From assembly GCF_002022275.1 (NCBI RefSeq), contig NZ_MSDF01000014.1:664811-728810 (forward strand): a stretch of DNA of 64,000 nucleotides, read 5' to 3'. A program made the position numbers and the translations under genes. Positions within the stretch are counted from its first letter, which is position 1, and each line of letters begins with the position of its first letter. Below the pieces are notes generated by a model, which made no database searches, was not told where the DNA came from, and was given only the letters and a program-made list of their open reading frames with translations. The stretch comes from Pseudomonas fluorescens (GTDB lineage: Bacteria; Pseudomonadota; Gammaproteobacteria; Pseudomonadales; Pseudomonadaceae). Positions 57,823 to 64,000 of the stretch are shown piece by piece.

Positions 57823-58710
57823 GTGGAAAAGTTTAAAGGCGCCTTGCTGGTAGGCGCTCTCCGGTTATTTGCCTTGCTGCCCTGGCGCGCCGTTCAGGCC
57901 GTGGGCACGGCGATTGGCTGGATCATGTGGAAAACCCCTAACCGCTCCCGCGAGACGGTGCGGATCAACCTCTCCAAATGCTTCCCGGACATGGACCCCG
58001 CCGAGCGCGAAGCGTTAGTTGGCCGCAGCCTGATGGACATCGGCAAATCCCTGACCGAAAGCGCCTGCGCCTGGATCTGGCCGGCCCAGCGTTCCATCGA
58101 CCTGGTACGTGAAGTCGAAGGCTTGGAAGTGCTGCACGAAGCGCTGGCCTCAGGCAAAGGCGTGGTCGGCATCACCAGCCACCTGGGTAACTGGGAAGTG
58201 TTGAATCACTTTTATTGCAGCCAGTGCAAACCGATCATTTTCTACCGTCCGCCAAAGCTCAAAGCGGTGGATGATTTGTTGCGCAAGCAGCGCGTGCAAC
58301 TGGGTAACCGCGTGGCGGCGTCGACCAAGGAAGGCATTCTGAGCGTGATCAAGGAAGTGCGCAAAGGTGGTCAGGTAGGCATCCCGGCCGATCCTGAGCC
58401 GGCGGAATCCGCCGGGATCTTCGTGCCGTTCTTCGCTACCCAGGCGCTCACCAGCAAGTTCGTGCCGAACATGCTCGCGGGCCACAAAGCGGTCGGCGTA
58501 TTTCTGCATGCCCTGCGGCTGCCGGACGGTTCGGGCTACAAAGTGATCCTGGAAGCAGCGCCGGAAGACATGTACAGCACCGACACCGCCACGTCCTGCG
58601 CGGCGATGAGCAAGGTGGTGGAGCGTTATGTCGGTGCCTACCCGAGCCAGTACATGTGGAGCATGAAGCGCTTCAAGAAACGCCCGCCGGGTGAGGCGCG
58701 GTGGTATTGA
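57823..58710 (+). CDS. htrB: Lipid A biosynthesis acyltransferase (HtrB/LpxL family)
   Basis: LpxL/HtrB-type enzymes add secondary acyl chains to lipid A at the inner membrane. The 295-residue protein starts at a GTG (EKFKGALLVGALRLFALLP) with a hydrophobic N-terminal anchor. It carries the catalytic HX4E block SHLGNWEVLNHF, the IIFYRPPK segment and IPADPEPAESAGIFVPFFA. The exact acyl chain and position cannot be read from sequence. It lies 40 bp after tag on the same strand, and a REP-type repeat follows. Confidence 0.92.
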   Translation: MEKFKGALLVGALRLFALLPWRAVQAVGTAIGWIMWKTPNRSRETVRINLSKCFPDMDPAEREALVGRSLMDIGKSLTESACAWIWPAQRSIDLVREVEGLEVLHEALASGKGVVGITSHLGNWEVLNHFYCSQCKPIIFYRPPKLKAVDDLLRKQRVQLGNRVAASTKEGILSVIKEVRKGGQVGIPADPEPAESAGIFVPFFATQALTSKFVPNMLAGHKAVGVFLHALRLPDGSGYKVILEAAPEDMYSTDTATSCAAMSKVVERYVGAYPSQYMWSMKRFKKRPPGEARWY

Positions 58711-58743
58711 GACACCCCTGACCTCCCTGTCAATGGAGATCAA

Positions 58744-58832
58744 CTGTGGGAGCTGGCTTGCCTGCGATGGCATCACCTCGGTGTAACTGACAAACCGAGT
58801 CGCCTGCATCGCAGGCAAGCCAGCTCCCACAG
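58744..58832. repeat. REP/REPIN-type inverted repeat pair
   Basis: Two 26-bp arms, 58744-58769 and 58807-58832, are perfect inverted copies with the sequence core GGAGCTGGCTTGCCTGCGAT, a recognisable Pseudomonas fluorescens REP motif. They are separated by 37 bp and sit between the convergent htrB and TPR genes. Such REPINs depend on a RAYT transposase encoded elsewhere and may also end transcription here. Confidence 0.88.
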
Positions 58833-58840
58833 GGATCGCC

Positions 58841-59152
58841 TCAGGCCTGGCGATCCAGTTTCTTCAGGAACACCGCCATCTCTTTCTCGGCTTGTTTGTC
58901 GCCATGCGCCAGGGCCGCTTCGATGCCCTTTTCCCACGCCAACCGCGCTGCAGCGCTATCACCCAGCCCTTGCTGAGCCTTGCCCAACAACTTCCACGCC
59001 GCCGAATACTTCGGGTCAAATTCGACACATTTGCCCAAATGCTCCGCTGCCTTGGCATTCTCCTTCAGGTCCAGGTAACCCTTGCCCAGGCCAAAGCGCA
59101 GCAGTGAATTATCCACACCCTTGGCGAGCATTTTTTCCAGGGATTCGAGCAT
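58841..59152 (-). CDS. Small tetratricopeptide-repeat protein
   Basis: The 103-residue protein starts MLESLEKMLAKGVDNSLLR. It has about two TPR-like helical repeats with the expected small-residue pattern (LGKGYLDLKENAKAAEHLGKCVEFDP and WKLLGKAQQGLGDSAAARLAWEKG are two adjoining units). No signal peptide or catalytic motif is present, so it is probably a protein-binding adaptor. It is the usual small gene next to trkA in Pseudomonas and starts 17 bp after the trkA stop codon. Confidence 0.85.
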   Translation of the reverse strand: MLESLEKMLAKGVDNSLLRFGLGKGYLDLKENAKAAEHLGKCVEFDPKYSAAWKLLGKAQQGLGDSAAARLAWEKGIEAALAHGDKQAEKEMAVFLKKLDRQA

Positions 59153-59169
59153 GTCGGTTGTTCCTTAAA

Positions 59170-60543
59170 TCAGAAAAAACTCAAGCCGACGTGGAACAGC
59201 TTCTCCACATCGCGGATATGTTTTTTATCCACCAGAAACAGAATCACATGGTCGCCGGTGGCGATCATCGTGTCGTCGTGGGCGATGATCACCTCTTCAT
59301 CGCGAATGATCGCGCCGATGGTGGTACCCGGCGGCAAACCGATATCGCGAATGGCCTTGCCGATCACCTTGCTCGACTTTGAATCACCGTGCGCGATGGC
59401 CTCAATGGCCTCCGCCGCACCCCGGCGCAGGGAGTGCACGCTGACGATATCGCCACGCCGCACGTGGGCCAGCAAGGTGCCGATGGTGGCCAACTGCGGG
59501 CTGATGGCGATGTCGATATCGCCGCCCTGAATCAAATCCACATACGCCGGGTTGTTGATGATGGTCATCACCTTCTTCGCCCCCAGCCGCTTGGCGAGCA
59601 ATGAAGACATGATGTTGGCTTCGTCATCATTGGTCAGCGCCAGGAAGATATCGGCGTCGGCGATGTTCTCTTCCATCAGCAGGTCGCGGTCCGAGGCACT
59701 GCCTTGCAGTACGACAGTGCTGTCGAGCGTGTCGGACAAATGCCGGCAGCGTGCCGGATTCATCTCGATGATCTTCACCTGGTAGCGGCTCTCGATGGCT
59801 TCAGCCAAGCGCTCACCAATCTGCCCGCCGCCGGCGATGACGATGCGTTTGTAGGTTTCGTCGAGCCGGCGCATTTCGCTCATCACAGCGCGAATATTCG
59901 CTTTGGCAGCGATGAAAAATACCTCGTCGTCGGCCTCGATCACTGTATCGCCTTGGGGCAGGATCGGCCGGTCGCGACGGAAAATCGCAGCCACGCGCGT
60001 TTCCACATTCGGCATGTGTTCGCGCAACTGGCGCAGTTGTTGGCCCACCAGCGGCCCACCGTAGTAAGCCTTCACGGCCACCAGTTGCGCCTTGCCTTCG
60101 GCAAAGTCGATCACCTGCAAGGCGCCGGGAATTTCGATCAGGCGCTTGATGTAGTGCGTCACCACCTGTTCCGGGCTGATCAGAACGTCCACCGGAATCG
60201 CGTCGTTGTCGAAAAGCCCTGCACGCGTCAGGTAAGCCGCCTCACGCACCCGGGCGATTTTGGTGGGTGTGTGGAACAGGGTGTGGGCGACCTGGCAGGC
60301 GACCATGTTGGTTTCGTCGCTGTTGGTCACCGCCACGAGCATGTCGGCATCGTCGGCACCCGCCTGGCGCAGCACCGTCGGGAACGACGCGCGACCCTGT
60401 ACGGTGCGGATATCCAGGCGGTCGCCGAGGTTGCGCAGGCGCTCGCTGTCGGTGTCGACCACGGTGATGTCATTGGCTTCGCTGGCCAAATGTTCGGCCA
60501 GCGTGCCGCCGACCTGCCCTGCCCCAAGGATGATGATTTTCAT
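59170..60543 (-). CDS. trkA: Trk potassium uptake regulatory protein TrkA
   Basis: TrkA is the cytoplasmic NAD(H)-binding regulator of the TrkH/TrkG potassium channel. The 457-residue protein has two RCK modules. The first starts [19 protein letters not shown] and the second has [19 protein letters not shown] near residue 235, each a Rossmann fold followed by an RCK-C domain ([14 protein letters not shown], ...[16 protein letters not shown], ...[15 protein letters not shown]). It lies 22 bp downstream of rsmB on the same strand. The channel subunit is not in the window. Confidence 0.95.
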   Translation of the reverse strand: MKIIILGAGQVGGTLAEHLASEANDITVVDTDSERLRNLGDRLDIRTVQGRASFPTVLRQAGADDADMLVAVTNSDETNMVACQVAHTLFHTPTKIARVREAAYLTRAGLFDNDAIPVDVLISPEQVVTHYIKRLIEIPGALQVIDFAEGKAQLVAVKAYYGGPLVGQQLRQLREHMPNVETRVAAIFRRDRPILPQGDTVIEADDEVFFIAAKANIRAVMSEMRRLDETYKRIVIAGGGQIGERLAEAIESRYQVKIIEMNPARCRHLSDTLDSTVVLQGSASDRDLLMEENIADADIFLALTNDDEANIMSSLLAKRLGAKKVMTIINNPAYVDLIQGGDIDIAISPQLATIGTLLAHVRRGDIVSVHSLRRGAAEAIEAIAHGDSKSSKVIGKAIRDIGLPPGTTIGAIIRDEEVIIAHDDTMIATGDHVILFLVDKKHIRDVEKLFHVGLSFF

Positions 60544-60565
60544 CCGGTCACTCCCTTAAAACCGT

Positions 60566-61876
60566 TCAGCCGCGCGCGGCGGCGATCTTGATCAGTTTGG
60601 CGTAGTAGAAGCCATCGTGGCCGCCTTCCTGTGCTAGCAATTGGCGACCGTGGGGCTGCTTGATGCCGGCCGCCGTGGCGAGGTCCAGCTCCCGTGCGCC
60701 GCTGGTGCGGGCGAGGAAGGCTTCAATGACTTCAGTGTTCTCGGTCGGCAGCGTGGAGCAAGTGGCGTAGAGCAGAATGCCGCCGACTTCCAGGGTTGGC
60801 CACAGGGCGTCAAGCAGCTCGCCTTGCAGCACGGCGAGGGCGGCGATGTCGTCCGGTTGGCGGGTCAGCTTGATGTCCGGGTGGCGTCGGATCACGCCGG
60901 TGGCCGAACACGGCGCATCCAGCAGGATGCGCTGAAACGGTTTGCCGTCCCACCAGGTGGCGGTGTCGCGACCGTCGGCAGCAATCAGCTCGGCGCTCAG
61001 GCCCAGGCGTGCGAGGTTTTCACGCACACGCACCAGGCGCTTGGCTTCCAGGTCGACGGCGACTACACCAACCAGGTCTTTTTCCACCTCGAGGATGTGA
61101 CAGGTCTTACCACCCGGCGCGCAGCACGCGTCGAGCACCCGTTGGCCGGGGGCCAGGTCGAGCAAGTCGGCCGCCAATTGCGCGGCCTCGTCCTGCACGC
61201 TGATCCAGCCTTCGGCAAAGCCCGGCAAGCTGCGCACATCGGCGGCAGCTTCGAGCACGATGCCGTCGACGCTGTACACGCATGGTGTGGCGTTGATACC
61301 GGCATCGGTGAGCAATTGCAGGTAGGCGTCACGGCTGTGATGGCGGCGGTTGACCCGCAAAATCATCGGCGGATGCGCATTGTTGGCAGCGCAAATGGCT
61401 TCCCACTGCTCAGGCCAGAAGGCTTTCAGGGATTTTTGCAGCCAGCGCGGGTGAGCAGTGCGCACCACCGGGTCGTGCTCCAGCTCGGCCAGCAGCGCTT
61501 CGCTTTCACGCTGGGCACGGCGCAATACGGCGTTGAGCAGGGCCTTGGCCCAGGGCTTTTTCAGTTTGTCGGCGCAACCGACCGTCTCACCGATGGCGGC
61601 GTGGGCCGGCACACGGGTGTAGAGCAGTTGATAGAGGCCGACCAACAGCAGCGCTTCCACATCAGCATCTGCCGCCTTGAAGGGCTTTTGCAGCAGCTTG
61701 GCCGCCAGTGCCGACAAACGCGGTTGCCAGCGCGCGGTACCGAAGGCCAGGTCTTGAGTGAAACCACGGTCGCGGTCTTCAACCTTATCCAGCTGCGTGG
61801 GCAGCGAGCTGTTCAGCGAAGCTTTGCCGTTGAGGACGGCGGCTAGAGCCTTTGCGGCGGCCAGACGCGGGTTCAT
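60566..61876 (-). CDS. rsmB: 16S rRNA (cytosine-967 C5) methyltransferase RsmB
   Basis: RsmB (Fmu/Sun) methylates C967 of 16S rRNA. The 436-residue protein has an N-terminal NusB-like RNA-binding domain (residues about 1-140). The methyltransferase domain has the SAM site [16 protein letters not shown], the general acid/base region [16 protein letters not shown] and the nucleophile-carrying [13 protein letters not shown]. Both catalytic cysteines are present. Its start overlaps the fmt stop codon by 4 bp, in the normal fmt-rsmB-trkA order. Confidence 0.95.
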   Translation of the reverse strand: MNPRLAAAKALAAVLNGKASLNSSLPTQLDKVEDRDRGFTQDLAFGTARWQPRLSALAAKLLQKPFKAADADVEALLLVGLYQLLYTRVPAHAAIGETVGCADKLKKPWAKALLNAVLRRAQRESEALLAELEHDPVVRTAHPRWLQKSLKAFWPEQWEAICAANNAHPPMILRVNRRHHSRDAYLQLLTDAGINATPCVYSVDGIVLEAAADVRSLPGFAEGWISVQDEAAQLAADLLDLAPGQRVLDACCAPGGKTCHILEVEKDLVGVVAVDLEAKRLVRVRENLARLGLSAELIAADGRDTATWWDGKPFQRILLDAPCSATGVIRRHPDIKLTRQPDDIAALAVLQGELLDALWPTLEVGGILLYATCSTLPTENTEVIEAFLARTSGARELDLATAAGIKQPHGRQLLAQEGGHDGFYYAKLIKIAAARG

Positions 61877-62826
61877 TGAGCAACCGCCCCGAGAACCGTG
61901 CCCAGGGTAAATTTCTCACGACGGCTGTTGAACAAATCGCTGAAATTAAGCGCTTTGCCACCGGGCAATTGCAGACGGGTCAGACACAGTGCCTGCTCGC
62001 CGCACGCGACCAGCAGGCCGTCCTTGCTGGCGCCGATGATTTCGCCGGGCGCGCCTTTGCCGTCGGCCAGGGTGGCGGCCAACACCTTCAAGGCTTCGCC
62101 ATTGAGCGTGCTGTGGCACATCGGCCAAGGGTTAAACGCCCGCACCAGGCGCTCCAGCTCAACGGCCGGGCGACTCCAGTCGATGCGCGCTTCGTCTTTG
62201 TTCAATTTGTGAGCGTAGGTGGCGAGGCTGTCGTCCTGCACTTCGTCTTCCAGGGTACCGGCAGCGAGGCCGGCGATAGCCTGGATCACGGCGGGCGGGC
62301 CCAGCTCGGCGAGGCGGTCGTGCAGGCTTCCGCCGGTGTCTTGGGCGGTGATCGGCGTGGTGACTTTCAGCAGCATCGGGCCGGTGTCCAGACCCGCCTC
62401 CATGCGCATCACGGTCACGCCACTTTCGCTGTCGCCGGCTTCCACGGCGCGCTGGATCGGTGCCGCACCGCGCCAGCGTGGCAGCAACGAGGCATGGCTG
62501 TTGATGCAGCCCAGGCGCGGAATATCCAGCACGGCCTGAGGCAGGATCAAGCCGTAGGCCACCACCACCAGCAAGTCTGGCTTCAGCGCCGCCAGTTCAG
62601 CCTGGGCATCGACGTTGCGCAGGGTCGGCGGTTGCAGCACAGGAATGTTGTGCTCCAGCGCCAGCTGCTTGACCGGGCTTGGCATCAGTTTTTGCCCGCG
62701 ACCCGCCGGGCGATCCGGCTGGGTGTACACCGCCACGATCTCATAAGGGCTGTCGAGCAGCGCCTTGAGGTGTTCGGCAGCGAATTCGGGAGTGCCGGCA
62801 AAAACAATGCGCAGTGGCTCGGTCAT
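61873..62826 (-). CDS. fmt: Methionyl-tRNA formyltransferase
   Basis: Fmt formylates initiator Met-tRNA using 10-formyl-tetrahydrofolate. The 317-residue protein starts [19 protein letters not shown]. It has the catalytic Asn-His-Asp region ([20 protein letters not shown] and [13 protein letters not shown]) and a C-terminal OB-like domain ([11 protein letters not shown]). Def follows this strand's upstream position, 69 bp away, with a terminator hairpin between the two genes. Confidence 0.96.
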   Translation of the reverse strand: MTEPLRIVFAGTPEFAAEHLKALLDSPYEIVAVYTQPDRPAGRGQKLMPSPVKQLALEHNIPVLQPPTLRNVDAQAELAALKPDLLVVVAYGLILPQAVLDIPRLGCINSHASLLPRWRGAAPIQRAVEAGDSESGVTVMRMEAGLDTGPMLLKVTTPITAQDTGGSLHDRLAELGPPAVIQAIAGLAAGTLEDEVQDDSLATYAHKLNKDEARIDWSRPAVELERLVRAFNPWPMCHSTLNGEALKVLAATLADGKGAPGEIIGASKDGLLVACGEQALCLTRLQLPGGKALNFSDLFNSRREKFTLGTVLGAVAQ

Positions 62827-62852
62827 GGGAGGTCTCGGTTAAAAACAGTCAC

Positions 62853-62882
62853 AAAAGAAAAAGGCTTGCCGCAGCAAGCCTT
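62853..62882 (-). terminator. Intrinsic terminator after def
   Basis: AAGGCTTGC-CGCA-GCAAGCCTT (62861-62882) forms a stable hairpin followed, on the minus strand, by a T-rich run. It separates def from fmt, so fmt should have its own promoter or receive limited read-through. Confidence 0.75.
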
Positions 62883-62895
62883 TGGAAGGAGGGCA

Positions 62896-63402
62896 TCAAG
62901 CTTGCTGGCGATGCTTTTTTTCCAGCTTCTTCTTGATCCGGTCGCGTTTAAGCGTGGACAGGTAATCGACAAACAGCTTGCCGTTGAGGTGGTCGCATTC
63001 ATGCTGGATGCACACCGCCAACAGGCCTTCGGCAATCAGTTCGAACGGCTTGCCGTCGCGGTCCAGCGCCTTGATCTTCACGCGTAGCGGGCGTTCGACG
63101 TTCTCGTAAAACTCCGGCACCGACAGGCAGCCTTCCTGGTATTCGCCCATCTCTTCGGTCAGCGGTTCGAACTCAGGGTTGATATACACCCGAGGCTCGC
63201 TGCGATCTTCCGACAGGTCCATGACCACGATGCGCTGATGCACGTTGACCTGGGTCGCGGCGAGGCCGATGCCGGGGGCTTCATACATTGTTTCAAACAT
63301 GTCATCGACCAACTGACGAACCTTGTCGTCCACTACGGCCACCGGTTTGGCGATCGTGCGCAGGCGCGAGTCGGGAAATTCGAGGATGTTCAAAATAGCC
63401 AT
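62896..63402 (-). CDS. def: Peptide deformylase
   Basis: Def removes the formyl group from new proteins. The 168-residue protein starts [19 protein letters not shown] at 63400-63402 and carries the three metalloenzyme motifs. These are GIGLAATQV (motif 1), EGCLSVPE (motif 2, metal-binding Cys) and [12 protein letters not shown] (motif 3, HExxH). The longer upstream frame overlaps the promoter region and is rejected. It is divergent from the exported-protein gene at 63538. Confidence 0.96.
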   Translation of the reverse strand: MAILNILEFPDSRLRTIAKPVAVVDDKVRQLVDDMFETMYEAPGIGLAATQVNVHQRIVVMDLSEDRSEPRVYINPEFEPLTEEMGEYQEGCLSVPEFYENVERPLRVKIKALDRDGKPFELIAEGLLAVCIQHECDHLNGKLFVDYLSTLKRDRIKKKLEKKHRQQA

Positions 63403-63537
63403 AAGCGTAATTGCTGCACATGTGAGGTAAATGCAAATCGGCGTTGGGATGGACCCACACAGCCGGTGTGAAAGGAGCGAAAGCCGCGAAGGCTCTGGCA
63501 TTTCACGCGAACGCACATAATAAAGGAGATTCACCCC

Positions 63538-64000
63538 ATGAGGAAATCGCTACTCGTCTTGCTGCTGTGGGCACCCTTTGCGATGGCCCTGCTGCCGCTG
63601 CCCGCGCAGCGTCTGGATCAAGTGACACAGCAAGCCATCCAGCACTTTCTACTGCATAACCGCATCATTGATAACCCACAGGACCTGGACCGCGCGCCCT
63701 ACATTGTGGCGGCAGAAACGGGACGGGTGCTGGGCGCCAAGGGTGACCGCGTGCATGCCCGGGGCAACCTGGACCCGGCCGCGCCCGGCTATGGGATATT
63801 TCGGCGTGGCAAGACCTACACCGACCCTCAAACCGAGGAATTGCTGGGGATAAACGCCGATGACATCGGCACCGCGCGCTTTGTCATGGCCGGTGACCTC
63901 ACCACATTGGCGGTGCTGCGGGTAACTCAGGAGGTACGTCCAGGCGACCGTTTGCTGCAGGCCGAAACGCCCGTCGAGCGTTCCAGCCTCACCGTCCCGG
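63538..64000 (+). CDS. Exported protein related to the LysM-domain protein usually next to def (cut by the window edge)
   Basis: About 154 residues are visible, starting [19 protein letters not shown] behind AAAGGAG. A signal peptide is followed by ...[48 protein letters not shown] and [11 protein letters not shown]. In Pseudomonas the gene at this place usually encodes a LysM protein whose post-LysM part has these blocks. Here the signal peptide leads directly to that part and no LysM repeat is visible in the N-terminal region where it normally lies. It may be a shortened paralogue with the LysM gene just outside the window. Confidence 0.75.
   Translation, partial: MRKSLLVLLLWAPFAMALLPLPAQRLDQVTQQAIQHFLLHNRIIDNPQDLDRAPYIVAAETGRVLGAKGDRVHARGNLDPAAPGYGIFRRGKTYTDPQTEELLGINADDIGTARFVMAGDLTTLAVLRVTQEVRPGDRLLQAETPVERSSLTVP

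Overview
The window is chromosomal DNA from a Pseudomonas of the fluorescens type, centred on the replication origin. The gene order parB-parA-rsmG-mnmG, mnmE-yidC-yidD-rnpA-rpmH, oriC, dnaA-dnaN-recF-gyrB is the standard Pseudomonas origin block. The far side (plsC-type acyltransferase, gmhB, glyS, glyQ, tag, htrB-type acyltransferase, a TPR protein, trkA, rsmB, fmt, def) is the usual Pseudomonas continuation. parS sites with the core GTTCCACGTGGAAC, and a REP-type inverted repeat at 58744-58832, fit the same assignment.

Layout: (1) 1-8277, core genes on the minus strand from a parB cut by the window edge to rpmH, with a DnaA-box-rich gap at 3802-4348. (2) 8278-8863, oriC. (3) 8864-15075, dnaA, dnaN, recF and gyrB on the plus strand. 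(4) 15081-49078, a complete Tn7-like transposon of 33,998 bp. (5) 49079-64000, core genes again: a divergent two-component pair, then housekeeping genes up to an exported protein cut by the window edge.

The transposon is the main discovery. Its two ends are inverted repeats of 21 bp with one mismatch (TGTAGGTTCACA, then G or A, then AATAGCTG). They are flanked by an exact 5-bp duplication, TCAGG, at 15076-15080 and 49079-49083. The first copy lies directly after the gyrB stop codon. Joining the flanks restores gyrB followed by a strong hairpin terminator at 49101-49130, so the element landed between gyrB and its terminator. tnsA, tnsB, tnsC and one large tniQ/tnsD-type gene sit at the gyrB-proximal end and read inward, as in Tn7 beside glmS. 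The 3' end of gyrB is therefore the inferred attachment site.

The cargo is mainly a mobile attachment and biofilm module. It holds two tandem chaperone-usher fimbrial operons, each pilin-chaperone-usher-adhesin. It also holds a BvgS/RocS1-like hybrid kinase, a LuxR/RcsB/RocA-like response regulator, two receiver-EAL (RocR/PvrR-like) c-di-GMP phosphodiesterases and a degenerate receiver protein. A palindrome, TAGGAAATTTCCTA or a close variant, lies upstream of four transcription units: both pilin genes, the regulator-kinase pair and the upstream EAL gene. It resembles the enterobacterial RcsAB box, which suggests one regulon controlled by the element's own LuxR-type regulator.

The distal part of the cargo holds an overlapping operon of a large serine recombinase and two different ParB/RepB-like proteins, then a small unknown gene and a Clp-fold serine protease reading toward the distal end. 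A HAD hydrolase, a CobB-type sirtuin and two small unknown proteins lie between tniQ and the fimbrial block. No CRISPR array, rRNA or tRNA was recognised.
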